Shown here: positions 35,662 to 43,518 of the stretch, piece after piece
Position numbering within the stretch: the first letter of the stretch is position 1
How the letters are laid out: each line of letters starts with the position of its first letter
Origin: Anaerolineales bacterium
GTDB lineage: Bacteria; Chloroflexota; Anaerolineae; Anaerolineales; Villigracilaceae
DNA: 64,000 nt
Assembly: GCA_015075275.1 (NCBI GenBank)
Contig: JABTUU010000002.1
Span: 682,001-746,000, forward strand
Reading direction: 5' to 3'
Position numbers and translations under genes: made by a program
The notes under the pieces: model-generated
Told to the model about the DNA's origin: nothing
Seen by the model: only the letters and a program-made list of their open reading frames with translations
The model's database searches: none

Positions 35662-36021
35662 TTATTCATAGAAATCCTCATCAGCATCGTCTTCGCCGTC
35701 AAATTCATATTCAACCTGATCGCCATTAAGATGCACCCACAGCAACAACACATGCCCATCGGACGTTTCCACGTTGCGCGCTGCAAAGATAGGCGCGTGT
35801 TGTTCTTCTCCGTCATCGTCGCGATAATAAAGATGAATGGGAGTCTTCGCATTCCACGCTCGGTAACAGCGTTCGACCAACGCGGGTCCATTAAACGTCC
35901 GCAGACGAGTCAGCGCGGGGCTAAAATATTGGGCGCTTTCGTTCAGCCCCAACGCCCAACCGTCGTTTACCGCTTCGAAAATAGGCGGCGGTCCTTCGAT
36001 AATTGTGATTTTTTCATCCAT
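35662..36021 (-). CDS. Conserved hypothetical acidic protein
   Basis: The 119-residue protein begins MDEKITIIEGPPPIFEAV and contains GWALGLNES, RTFNGPALVERCYRAW and a very acidic tail GEDDADEDFYE. No family with a known function is recognised. It lies between gdhA and pyrD in the same direction, with gaps of 197 and 106 bases, so it may have its own promoter. Confidence 0.72.
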   Translation of the reverse strand: MDEKITIIEGPPPIFEAVNDGWALGLNESAQYFSPALTRLRTFNGPALVERCYRAWNAKTPIHLYYRDDDGEEQHAPIFAARNVETSDGHVLLLWVHLNGDQVEYEFDGEDDADEDFYE

Positions 36022-36127
36022 TGCGACAAAACTATACCATAAAAAAAGAGCGAAGATTCTTGCAGTTTATTCAATTTTAAGCAAAAGCTTCCATATTGCA
36101 GTATTGCAGCGGGCGTTTACACCCATT

Positions 36128-37138
36128 TTATAAACTTTCTATAATTTGTTTCGCCAGCCCCGGTCCGCGATAGACCAGCCCCGTGTACACTTGAACAAGA
36201 CTCGCCCCCAACGCGAGTCTTTTCTTTGCGTCATCAGGACTCGCGATTCCTCCCACGCTCACAATGGGGACTCTCTCATTAACAAGCTTTACCACGCGAC
36301 TCAAAACCGCCTCGCTCCGACCTTTGAGCGGACTCCCGCTTAGCCCGCCTGTCTCGCCCTTCAAATTTGATCGCACTCCCTCGCGCGAAAGCGTTGTGTT
36401 CGTGGCGATGATCCCATCCATTTTTTTATCGAGGATGACTCCGATTGCGTCATCCAGTTCTTCTTCTGATAAATCAGGCGAAATTTTTACAAGGATTGGA
36501 AGTTTCAGGTTCCAAGTTTCACGTTCCAAGTTGATCTGACCGAGCAAGTTTTCCAGCATCTCGCGATTCTGTAAACGGCGCAAACCAACGGTATTCGGCG
36601 ACGAAATATTGATCGTCAAATAATCCGCCAGCGGAGCGAACACTTTCATCAACTCGACATAATCCCTCGCGGCTTCTTCCAGTGGAGTATCTTTATTCTT
36701 CCCTAAATTAACTCCAAGGATCATGTCGTTGCGAGCCCCGAAGGAGCGAAGCAATCTCCTCGCAACATATTCCGCCCCGCGCGACGGAAAACCCATCCGA
36801 TTGATCACCGCCTCATCCTCCGCCAGCCGAAACACGCGCGGACGCGGATTCCCAGCCTGAGGCTTCGGCGTGACCGTGCCGATTTCAACATGACCGAACC
36901 CCAGCGCGGCGAGTCCGCGAACGGCAACGCCGTCCTTGTCATATCCTGCCGCGAGACCGATGGGATTTTTGAATGTTAATCCGAATGCGCGAACGGGTTT
37001 TGACTCGGCTTGATAAAGTTGTGTGAGAAGAAAATTGGAAAGTGGAAAGTTCCCAGCAACGCGCAATGCTTGAAGTGTAAGTTGATGAGAAGTTTCAGAC
37101 TCAAATGAAAACAGAAGCGGTCGAAAAAGAGAAAACAT
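36128..37138 (-). CDS. pyrD: Dihydroorotate dehydrogenase (quinone), class 2
   Basis: The 336-residue protein has the class 2 N-terminal arm (FRPLLFSFESETSHQLTL) for membrane contact and FNM-binding blocks GLAAGYDKDGVAVRGL and GFGHVEIGTVTPKPQAGNPRPR. NISSPNT holds the catalytic Ser. It oxidises dihydroorotate to orotate with quinone. Two segments look foreign: LLRSFGARNDMI (repeat 36722-36766) and LERETWNLKLPI (repeat 36487-36535), both translated from dispersed repeats. The first gap in the pyr cluster follows, with DinB next. Confidence 0.94.
   Translation of the reverse strand: MFSLFRPLLFSFESETSHQLTLQALRVAGNFPLSNFLLTQLYQAESKPVRAFGLTFKNPIGLAAGYDKDGVAVRGLAALGFGHVEIGTVTPKPQAGNPRPRVFRLAEDEAVINRMGFPSRGAEYVARRLLRSFGARNDMILGVNLGKNKDTPLEEAARDYVELMKVFAPLADYLTINISSPNTVGLRRLQNREMLENLLGQINLERETWNLKLPILVKISPDLSEEELDDAIGVILDKKMDGIIATNTTLSREGVRSNLKGETGGLSGSPLKGRSEAVLSRVVKLVNERVPIVSVGGIASPDDAKKRLALGASLVQVYTGLVYRGPGLAKQIIESL
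36487..36535. repeat. Dispersed repeat inside pyrD
   Basis: Words GGAAGTTTCAGGTTCC, AAGTTTCACG and TTCCAAGTT are tandem variants of one unit; the same type (GTTCCATGTTTCAGG) occurs upstream of pyrC at about 47528-47572. Translated in frame. Confidence 0.55.
36722..36766. repeat. GCAATCTCC-type palindromic repeat inside pyrD
   Basis: CATGTCGTTGCGAGCCCCG, AAGGAGCGAAGCAATCTCC and TCGCAAC match the palindromic repeat words seen between genes. It is translated in frame as SFGARNDM, between two conserved blocks of the enzyme. Confidence 0.7.
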
Positions 37139-37169
37139 TTTCCTTCGTGCTCCTTTGTGCCCTTCGTGT

Positions 37170-37679
37170 TTAAAAACGCTTTTGCCCGCTTTTATCCAAA
37201 AAATACTGAATCACTTCCTCCTCGGGATGCGGAACATTCATCAGCGCGAACATCGCCGCCAACTCGCCGCGATGATGCGTGTTGTGGTTCGGCGGCTGGA
37301 CCATCATCTGCCACAACGGGAGGGTGAACGTTTCGCCTTTGGGGTTGGTGTACGAAGCATCGCGCATCAACGACTCTTCGGTTTGTTCAGAAATAAATCC
37401 GCGCATGTTCTTTTCCACATCCACCCAATACGCGCGGATGGGCTTCACATCGGAGAAATCTTTCGCATTGAGGAATTCGCTTTTTTCGCCAAGCCAGCGC
37501 TGACGCCACATCCGCTCCGAGCTCATCATGTGAACAAAGAGCGCGTGAACGCTCTCCCATGAATGTCCGTGTTTATGGAAGAGTTGTTTTTCAACCAGAG
37601 TCTCGGCAACGGCAAGATAGCGCTTGTTCGCCCAGTAGTTGTACTCGTAGAGTTCTTCAAGATAATTTTTGAATTGCAT
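37170..37679 (-). CDS. DinB-family protein
   Basis: The 169-residue protein is an all-helical DinB-like four-helix bundle: YLEELYEYNYWANKRYLAVAETL at the start, HALFVHMMSSERMWRQRWLG (His of the metal site), and HNTHHRGELAAMF at the end (the paired His). DinB proteins bind a metal and some act as thiol-dependent transferases; the substrate here is unknown. It follows pyrD with a 31-base gap. Confidence 0.87.
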   Translation of the reverse strand: MQFKNYLEELYEYNYWANKRYLAVAETLVEKQLFHKHGHSWESVHALFVHMMSSERMWRQRWLGEKSEFLNAKDFSDVKPIRAYWVDVEKNMRGFISEQTEESLMRDASYTNPKGETFTLPLWQMMVQPPNHNTHHRGELAAMFALMNVPHPEEEVIQYFLDKSGQKRF

Positions 37680-37692
37680 ATTTTCTCCGTGG

Positions 37693-37734
37693 GGCGGGAT
37701 GCTTGCCCTGAGCCTGTCGAAGGGGCATCCCGCC
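37693..37734. repeat. Palindromic repeat with CTGAGCCTGTCGAAGG core
   Basis: GGCGGGATGC (37693-37702) pairs exactly with GCATCCCGCC (37725-37734); the loop holds CTGAGCCTGTCGAAGG, a word common as a dispersed repeat in many bacteria. It lies between two genes of the same direction. Confidence 0.8.
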
Positions 37735-38199
37735 TTATGATCGTTTCTTTCCCTTTTTCAACATCTCGATCATTTTGACGATCCGAGTCTGCCGCGTCTC
37801 TTCCTTCTTCGCTTCGTTGATCCACATCACATATTCTCTTTTGTGCGAGTATGAAAGTTTATCGAAGAAGGCTTTCGCTTCTTTGTGCTGTTTCAATTCT
37901 TTCATCAAGTCTTTGGGGACTTCGATCACGCGCGGCTCAGTGTCTAATTCAACCGTGATCTTCACTTTATCCCCAAACGACTTGCCGATCTGCTCGCGGA
38001 TGGATTTGAGGATGATCAGGATGTGATAGTCCGTGCCCATGCGCGCCAAAATGCCGCGATACGGAACTCCATCAAACGTGGCTTTGACCTTGGGCTTCTT
38101 CGCGCCGAAGGCTTTCTCCACATCGAATGGAACTTCCACGAACGCGCCGCCTCCGCCTGCATTCAGGATGACGGCTGTGAAGGTGTGTTTTTTGGGCAT
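37735..38199 (-). CDS. DUF1905 plus YdeI/OmpD-associated-like protein
   Basis: The 154-residue protein has an N-terminal DUF1905 beta-barrel (FTAVILNAGGGGAFVEVPFDVEKAFG, ..VPYRGILARMG) and a C-terminal helical YdeI-like part (LKQHKEAKAFFDKLSYSHKREYVMWINEAKKEETR). This pairing is common in uncharacterised proteins. Function is unknown. Confidence 0.87.
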   Translation of the reverse strand: MPKKHTFTAVILNAGGGGAFVEVPFDVEKAFGAKKPKVKATFDGVPYRGILARMGTDYHILIILKSIREQIGKSFGDKVKITVELDTEPRVIEVPKDLMKELKQHKEAKAFFDKLSYSHKREYVMWINEAKKEETRQTRIVKMIEMLKKGKKRS

Positions 38200-38222
38200 A
38201 ACTATTTCCTTGCGTTAGAAGT

Positions 38223-38717
38223 CTACAATTTTTGTCTTCCTAATTTTACGAGATCATCAAAATTTTTTACCAATTCATTTGCTAAGTTGTTTAATTTTCT
38301 TTCGAGTGAATAATATTCTTTTTCATTTCCGAATTCTCTATCTTTTGGTATTCGAGCCCATCTCGAATCAACCTGATCTTCTCGAAAAGAATTCAAACTT
38401 AGTTCTCGATAAAAACCAGTTGCGGTCTCCAGGAGTTGTTTTCTTAACTTTTCGAGTCTTTTATCCAAAAAATAAAAACTGGAATGCTCACATGCTTCTA
38501 TAAATTTATTAAGACCAACTAATCTATCCCAATCGAAAGCACCAGTAAAGTTTTGCTGACGACAATACGAAATAGTATCTTTATCCAACAATTTTGTTAT
38601 CTCATCAAGAATTTCTTTATCTTTTTGATTGTTTTTATCACGTCTTTGCCAAGCACGACCAACTAAGATTCCCAAAATCCCCACAGCAGTCGTTATCGCC
38701 CATTGAAGAACATCCAT
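38223..38717 (-). CDS. Hypothetical single-pass membrane protein, AT-rich
   Basis: The 164-residue protein has one N-terminal membrane helix (VLQWAITTAVGILGILVGRAW) and a helical, charged cytoplasmic part with several Lys/Glu/Leu-rich stretches. Its DNA is much more AT-rich than its neighbours, which suggests recent acquisition. No family is recognised. The second Met (38717) is preferred as start because the membrane helix follows at once. Confidence 0.6.
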   Translation of the reverse strand: MDVLQWAITTAVGILGILVGRAWQRRDKNNQKDKEILDEITKLLDKDTISYCRQQNFTGAFDWDRLVGLNKFIEACEHSSFYFLDKRLEKLRKQLLETATGFYRELSLNSFREDQVDSRWARIPKDREFGNEKEYYSLERKLNNLANELVKNFDDLVKLGRQKL

Positions 38718-38735
38718 AGCACGCTCCAACCTCTT

Positions 38736-39350
38736 CTATACAATATTGGCTGTCAGAAACTTCCTCGTCGCCTCGATTTTACTCTTCTCCACCTTCCCCG
38801 TCTCTTCCCAATACCCCAACAATTGACTTATTGTCAGCACCGCGTGCAGGGAATAACCTGCCTGCGCCAGCGACTCCTTTGCGCCTGATTGACGGTCAAT
38901 CAGCACAACGACATCCTTCACGACCAAGCCTGCGCCCGTCAGTTTTTCGATGGCTTCGAATTTGCTTCCGCCTGTGGTGGCGAGATCGTCAATGACGATA
39001 ACCGTCTCGCCCGCGTGATATTCGCCTTCGATCTCGGCTTTCGTGCCGTAGGACTTCGCTTCCTTGCGCGGGTAGATCATGGAATAGTTGCCAGCAAGAG
39101 ATATGGCAGTTGCAATCGGAATCGCCGCGTAGGGCAATCCTGCGATTCTGGAGAATTCGAGAATTGAGAGAATTGGCAAGTAGGCTTGGGCAATCTCCGC
39201 GAGCAGTTTGGGATGGGTGATGATTCGGCGCAGGTCAATGTAGATGGGACTCGTGAGTCCCGACTTGAGGGTGAATTCGCCGAATTTGATACAACCTGCG
39301 GAGAGGAGTCCATCGGCGAGAGATTTTTGTGACGGGGTAAATTCGGTCAT
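38736..39350 (-). CDS. pyrE: Orotate phosphoribosyltransferase
   Basis: From the Met at 39350 the protein has 204 residues, the normal length, with the PRPP motif VIVIDDLATTGGSK. It joins PRPP to orotate in pyrimidine synthesis. A longer frame upstream lies inside the fic gene and is rejected. The ATG overlaps the fic stop by four bases, so translation is coupled to a Fic protein. LPILSILEFSRIAG is encoded by a dispersed repeat (39145-39180). Confidence 0.95.
   Translation of the reverse strand: MTEFTPSQKSLADGLLSAGCIKFGEFTLKSGLTSPIYIDLRRIITHPKLLAEIAQAYLPILSILEFSRIAGLPYAAIPIATAISLAGNYSMIYPRKEAKSYGTKAEIEGEYHAGETVIVIDDLATTGGSKFEAIEKLTGAGLVVKDVVVLIDRQSGAKESLAQAGYSLHAVLTISQLLGYWEETGKVEKSKIEATRKFLTANIV
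39145..39180. repeat. Dispersed repeat inside pyrE
   Basis: TTCTGGAGAATTCGAGAATTG and AGAGAATTGG are of the GGAGAATTGG family seen in the membrane-protein genes. The segment is read in frame between two conserved parts of the enzyme. Confidence 0.55.
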
Positions 39351-40291
39351 GAATTTTTCTTTCTTCTCAAAGATGTCATATAGTTTTGTATCGCTTCCCG
39401 CGTTGTTAACCAATTGCGTCCTTGTTTTACTGCTTCGATCCGTCCCATGCGAGCAAGCAAGCTGAGATATTCCTGGGAATAAGGCGTACCTTGTGAGGCT
39501 TGGGCAAGTGAGAGCCATTCAGCATCTTTGCTGGGTTTTGCTTTTTGTTGTTTATTTGCATTGAGATACAAGGTGAGACTACGCTCGACGGCTTTCCCAA
39601 CAAAGTTGACTAAAGATTTTTCCTTTCCATCATCCGCCAGTGATAACACGCGATAATAGGATTGGCGATCTACTCGCAAAATAACGGTGGGCGGATAACC
39701 GTTTTGCATCAAAATAAGATTCATTACCAATCTTGCTGTGCGTCCATTGCCATCTACAAAGGGATGAATTTTTACAAGACTGTGATGTGCCAATGCGGCG
39801 AGAACGACAGGATGCATTGATTTTTCGGCTTTTACCAGCCATTTGCCCCATTCCGTCATTTGGGCAGGAACTTCCCACGCCTTAGGCGGAACATGCCGCG
39901 CTCCCGCAATTTGGACTTGTGTCGTGCGATAGTTCCCTGCGCTGACATCGTCAATTTGAGAAAGTACAAGCTTGTGAATTTGCCTTACGTGGAATGGGGT
40001 CAACTTCTCCTGAGCGGCAGCAAGTTGTTCTACGTAAAAGATCGCATCACGATGGTTGGTAACTTCAAAATGTTCGCGCAGGGTCTTGCCACCGATGGTG
40101 AGCCCTGTTTCGAGGATTAAGCGTGTCTCTTGCAATGTGACTGTACTGCCCTCAATCGCATTGGAGTTGTAAATCCATTCCACGAGAATCTGCTCGCGCA
40201 GACGGTTGACCACAGCGGCGGGAAGAGGTCGTAGCGCACCCAACTGGGATTTTTTACGTTCAATGCGTTCGAGCAGGCGGGATTCGATCAT
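39347..40291 (-). CDS. Class II Fic-domain protein with C-terminal HTH-like region
   Basis: The 314-residue protein has the Fic active site HPFVDGNGRTAR (His176 to Arg187) and an N-terminal inhibitory motif SNAIEG (residues 43-48), the class II layout in which Glu47 blocks ATP. Fic proteins usually transfer AMP to a hydroxyl group of a target protein. The last 60 residues (YSQEYLSLLARMGRIEAVKQGRNWLTTREAIQNY) look like a helix-turn-helix domain. The target is unknown. It overlaps pyrE by four bases. Confidence 0.92.
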   Translation of the reverse strand: MIESRLLERIERKKSQLGALRPLPAAVVNRLREQILVEWIYNSNAIEGSTVTLQETRLILETGLTIGGKTLREHFEVTNHRDAIFYVEQLAAAQEKLTPFHVRQIHKLVLSQIDDVSAGNYRTTQVQIAGARHVPPKAWEVPAQMTEWGKWLVKAEKSMHPVVLAALAHHSLVKIHPFVDGNGRTARLVMNLILMQNGYPPTVILRVDRQSYYRVLSLADDGKEKSLVNFVGKAVERSLTLYLNANKQQKAKPSKDAEWLSLAQASQGTPYSQEYLSLLARMGRIEAVKQGRNWLTTREAIQNYMTSLRRKKNS

Positions 40292-40300
40292 AACGCTCCA

Positions 40301-40343
40301 GTTAATATCGGATAGATGAATTATTATACCATCCGATATTAAC
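40301..40343. promoter_or_regulatory. 13-bp inverted repeat at the fic promoter
   Basis: GTTAATATCGGAT (40301-40313) and its exact reverse complement (40331-40343) are separated by 17 bases of AT-rich DNA that contains TATAAT-like words. It lies 10 bases before the fic start codon, as an operator would. The Fic protein's own HTH-like tail is a possible binder. Confidence 0.65.
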
Positions 40344-40519
40344 CGTTATCTACCCGATGCTCTTTCTGCTTCGAGCAAGCCATCTGCCAGAGAGTAAAGT
40401 GTTGTATTCGTTTCAATCATGCGCATCCGACGCTAGAGAGCGTCTCTTACGCTTTATCCCTTCACGCGTAGCGGACGTTCTCTAACGTCCGCCTGACATG
40501 TTTTGCGTACGCATCCCTT
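40344..40519. other. Gene-free stretch between fic and hydroxyacid dehydrogenase
   Basis: It holds a small hairpin GACGCT-AGA-GAGCGTC (about 40428-40444) and a stronger one, GCGGACGTT (40471-40479) with AACGTCCGC (40484-40492), downstream of the dehydrogenase gene, which may stop its transcription. Nothing else was seen. Confidence 0.5.
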
Positions 40520-41458
40520 CTAATAGCCGCGTTCAAAATCAACCTTGTATTTCAATTCCTCGCCGCGCAGGTAACGCAAATAGTTCTCGCGAAAGATTCG
40601 AACAATATCCTCGGGCAAACTCGGCGCGGACGTGTGAAAGGTCATCAGCAGATTCGGCATAGTCCAAAACGGATGCTCCTTCGGAAGCGGCTCTTGATCG
40701 AACACGTCCAATATCGCGCCCGCGATTCGCTTCGACTCAAGCGCATGGATCAACGCGGATTCGTCCACCGCGCCGCCGCGCCCGACGTTGATGAAGATCG
40801 CGCGCGCGGGCAAAGCGTCCAATAATGACGCGTCCACGATGCGGCGCGTCTCGGAGGTGTTCGGCAGGACGCTCACCAGATAATCCAACTCGTCCGCGAA
40901 TTCGAGCAGATCGTTGCCGTGATAATAAACATCCACATCCGAACAATCTTCGCTGGAACGCGTATAACCGCGCACGATCATTTCAAAATGTTTCGCCGTC
41001 CTTGCAATCTCCGCGCCGATCGAGCCGACGCCGAGCAACCCGATCGTCTTTCCGCGCAACACACCCGTCGTACTTCCGTCCCAGCGATGTTCCTGTTGGG
41101 CGCGATAGCGTTCAAAAATTCGCCGCTCGTGATTGAGCAGATACCCGAACACGTACTCAGACATCAAATCGCCGAACACGCCGCGCGCATTCGTCAACAC
41201 ATAATCGCGGCGCAGTGACGGATCGAGAAACTGCTCTACGCCCGCATACATGGATTGCGCCCAGCGCAAATTTTTCATTTTCATCAATATCGGCTGAACG
41301 AGTTTCGGCTCGCCAAGGACGATCTCACATTCCAAGCCAACCGCTTCGGCTTCAGCAGGATTCGCCGCAGTTATGACTTCAAGTTCAGGCAATTTTTCCA
41401 TTTCGAGCAAATGCTGATATTCATCGGCATACCCCGACACAATTAAAAGTTTAGTCAT
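40520..41458 (-). CDS. D-2-hydroxyacid dehydrogenase family protein
   Basis: The 312-residue protein has the NAD motif GLLGVGSIGAEIART, then INVGRGGAVDESALIHAL (catalytic Arg region), DVFDQEPLP (Glu) and a His in TFHTSAPS. The layout fits GhrA- or SerA-like NAD(P)-dependent reductases. The substrate cannot be fixed from sequence. Its start overlaps the end of pyrF by eight bases, so it is likely cotranscribed with it. Confidence 0.9.
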   Translation of the reverse strand: MTKLLIVSGYADEYQHLLEMEKLPELEVITAANPAEAEAVGLECEIVLGEPKLVQPILMKMKNLRWAQSMYAGVEQFLDPSLRRDYVLTNARGVFGDLMSEYVFGYLLNHERRIFERYRAQQEHRWDGSTTGVLRGKTIGLLGVGSIGAEIARTAKHFEMIVRGYTRSSEDCSDVDVYYHGNDLLEFADELDYLVSVLPNTSETRRIVDASLLDALPARAIFINVGRGGAVDESALIHALESKRIAGAILDVFDQEPLPKEHPFWTMPNLLMTFHTSAPSLPEDIVRIFRENYLRYLRGEELKYKVDFERGY

Positions 41459-42314
41459 TATGTTCTCTCATTCTGTTTCTAATATACGCCATCTCGTCAC
41501 GCATCTCCGCCACGGCTAACTTCGGATTCTTCGCCCGCGAGATTCCGCGTGAGATGGAGATCAACATCCCGCGTCCATCCCGACGTAAGCCTGCTCGCAA
41601 CGCCGCTTCCAACTCCCCGCCCTGCGCGCCGACTCCAGGAGCAAGGAACCACAGATCAGGCGCCGCGGCACGGACGCGTTTCAGCGCCTCCACATGCGTT
41701 GCGCCAACGACGAGTCCGATGTTATTTTTGGTGTTCCATGTTTGGGCGAGGCGGGCGACGTGTTCGTAAAGGTAAATCTCCCTCACCCCTTGCCCCTCTC
41801 CCAGCAGGAGAGGGGTTGGGGTGAGGGTTAAATCTTGCAAATCTCCGCTCCCCGCATTACTCGTCTTGCACAGCAAAAACACGCCTCTTTCTGGATACTT
41901 CAAAAACGGATCAATCGAATCTTTGCCGAGATACGGACTCAACGTGATGCAATGCGCGCCAAGCGTTTCAAACGCAGACCTTGCGTATGCCTCGGCAGTG
42001 GAGGCGATATCGCCGCGTTTGGCATCCAGCACGACGGGGATCATCGAGCCAAGTCGTTTTGATTCTTCGCCAATGGCTTCGATGACTTGTTTGAGAGCGG
42101 TCCACCCCTCCGCGCCGAAGACTTCGAAGAACGCGGCGTTGGGTTTGAATGCCGCGGCGTAGGGAGCGGTCGCCTTAATGAGAGTCAGGCAGAAGTCGAG
42201 GGCTGAAGCGGCGCTGGGAGAAGCCAACTCGCTAACGTGCGGGTCAAGTCCCACACAGAGCAATGACGAGCAATCATCCACACGCTTTTCCAAAAAAGTA
42301 AAAAATGTTTCCAT
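41451..42314 (-). CDS. pyrF: Orotidine 5'-phosphate decarboxylase, type 2
   Basis: The 287-residue protein has FTFLEKRVDDCSSLLCVGLDPH, the catalytic VLDAKRGDIASTA (Asp-x-Lys-x-x-Asp) and LAPGVGAQGG, all typical of type 2 PyrF. It makes UMP. A 16-residue stretch around LTPTPLLLGEGQGVR is translated from a 48-base palindromic repeat (41780-41827), inserted after LQDL and before LYEHVARL, where relatives have only a short link. Confidence 0.95.
   Translation of the reverse strand: METFFTFLEKRVDDCSSLLCVGLDPHVSELASPSAASALDFCLTLIKATAPYAAAFKPNAAFFEVFGAEGWTALKQVIEAIGEESKRLGSMIPVVLDAKRGDIASTAEAYARSAFETLGAHCITLSPYLGKDSIDPFLKYPERGVFLLCKTSNAGSGDLQDLTLTPTPLLLGEGQGVREIYLYEHVARLAQTWNTKNNIGLVVGATHVEALKRVRAAAPDLWFLAPGVGAQGGELEAALRAGLRRDGRGMLISISRGISRAKNPKLAVAEMRDEMAYIRNRMREHND
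41780..41827. repeat. CCCTCACCCC palindromic repeat inside pyrF
   Basis: CCCTCACCCCTTGCCCCTCT pairs with AGAGGGGTTGGGGTGAGGG. The insert is 48 bases, exactly 16 codons, so the frame is kept. Other copies are at 12667-12702 and 48173-48210. Confidence 0.85.
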
Positions 42315-42326
42315 GAAATTCCTTTT

Positions 42327-42386
42327 ACCGCTAAGAACGCGAAGTTCGCAAAGAAAATCTTCGCGTTCTTAGCGCGCTTCGCGGTT
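42327..42386. repeat. ACCGCTAAGAACGC inverted repeat before pyrF
   Basis: CGCTAAGAACGCGAAG (42329-42344) pairs perfectly with CTTCGCGTTCTTAGCG (42359-42374); outer ACCGC pairs with GCGGT. It is a second copy of the family at 13511-13576 and lies between pyrB and pyrF. Confidence 0.8.
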
Positions 42387-42393
42387 AATGTAT

Positions 42394-43371
42394 TTATGCT
42401 TTTCCGAGCACCATTGCCAGCAACGCCATTCGCACATACAAACCATATTCCATCTGGCGGAAATACGCGGCGCGAGGATCGTCATCGAAGTCCATGCTGA
42501 TCTCGGTGACACGCGGGAGCGGGTGCATGACGATCATTTTTTGTTTCGCGGTTTTCATTATATCGAGGTCAATGATATACGCGCCTTTGACCTTTTTGTA
42601 ATCGTCCGCGTTTTCAAAGCGCTCTTTTTGCACGCGCGTGACGTACAACACATCGGTTTCAGGCAACACATCTTCGAGCGACGAAAATTCGTTTTGCGAA
42701 ATACCTTTCTCGCTCACTTCATCCATCACTTCTTTAGGCATTTTCAAAATATTGGGCGAGACATAATTCAACTTCACGTTGAACAACGACAGCAAACGCG
42801 CCAGCGAATGGACGGTGCGTCCGTATTTCAGATCGCCGAGCATGGTGATGGTAAGATCGTCAAAACGCTTAAGTTCCGCTTTGATCGTGAACATATCGAG
42901 CAGCGCTTGCGTAGGATGTTCGCCCGTGCCATCGCCTGCATTGATGAGCGGCTTGTGCATCGCCTTTGCCGCGATCTCCGCCGAACCCGTTTCGGGATGT
43001 CGCAATACGATCGCATCGGTATAACATTCGAGCGTGCGCACAGTGTCGGCCAGCGTTTCGCCTTTTGTCACCGACGAGTATTTCACCTCGTTGATCGAGA
43101 TGACGCTTCCGCCGAGTCGTTCCATCGCGGCGGCGAACGACGACGATGTGCGTGTGGACGGTTCATAAAACAGATTCGCAAGAATTTTCCCTTTTAGCAA
43201 ATCGAGCGTCCCAACGCGCTCGACCATACCGCGCATCTCGTGCGCCACGCCGAAAACATATTCCAAATCTTCGCGGCTGAATTGTTTGACGGACACAATG
43301 TCCTTGCCATACCACGCGGCGTTTTTGTTTTCGCCGAACGGCAGATAAAGAGAAGATGAATTCGTAGGCAT
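42394..43371 (-). CDS. pyrB: Aspartate carbamoyltransferase catalytic subunit
   Basis: The 325-residue protein has the carbamoyl phosphate motif [20 protein letters not shown] and [16 protein letters not shown], plus [10 protein letters not shown] and [11 protein letters not shown] for the aspartate side. It condenses carbamoyl phosphate with aspartate, the first committed step of pyrimidine synthesis. No pyrI regulatory subunit is nearby. It is upstream of pyrF in the same direction. Confidence 0.95.
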   Translation of the reverse strand: MPTNSSSLYLPFGENKNAAWYGKDIVSVKQFSREDLEYVFGVAHEMRGMVERVGTLDLLKGKILANLFYEPSTRTSSSFAAAMERLGGSVISINEVKYSSVTKGETLADTVRTLECYTDAIVLRHPETGSAEIAAKAMHKPLINAGDGTGEHPTQALLDMFTIKAELKRFDDLTITMLGDLKYGRTVHSLARLLSLFNVKLNYVSPNILKMPKEVMDEVSEKGISQNEFSSLEDVLPETDVLYVTRVQKERFENADDYKKVKGAYIIDLDIMKTAKQKMIVMHPLPRVTEISMDFDDDPRAAYFRQMEYGLYVRMALLAMVLGKA

Positions 43372-43518
43372 GGGGCTCCTTTGGAGGTAGATATTAGATG
43401 AGTAGAGAGTAAAAACTAGGCGGCTGACGCTATGCTTCTTTCGATCTTTCGATGCGGTTCAAGAAAGATGAGAGTTGATTCTCCCACAAGGGGGCGATGT
43501 GTTTCGAGAGATATTTTT

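Noticed and set aside
38736..39518. A longer pyrE with 56 extra N-terminal residues
   Set aside because: The extension is the antisense-like reading of the end of fic, has no PyrE homology, and the family starts at the Met at 39350.
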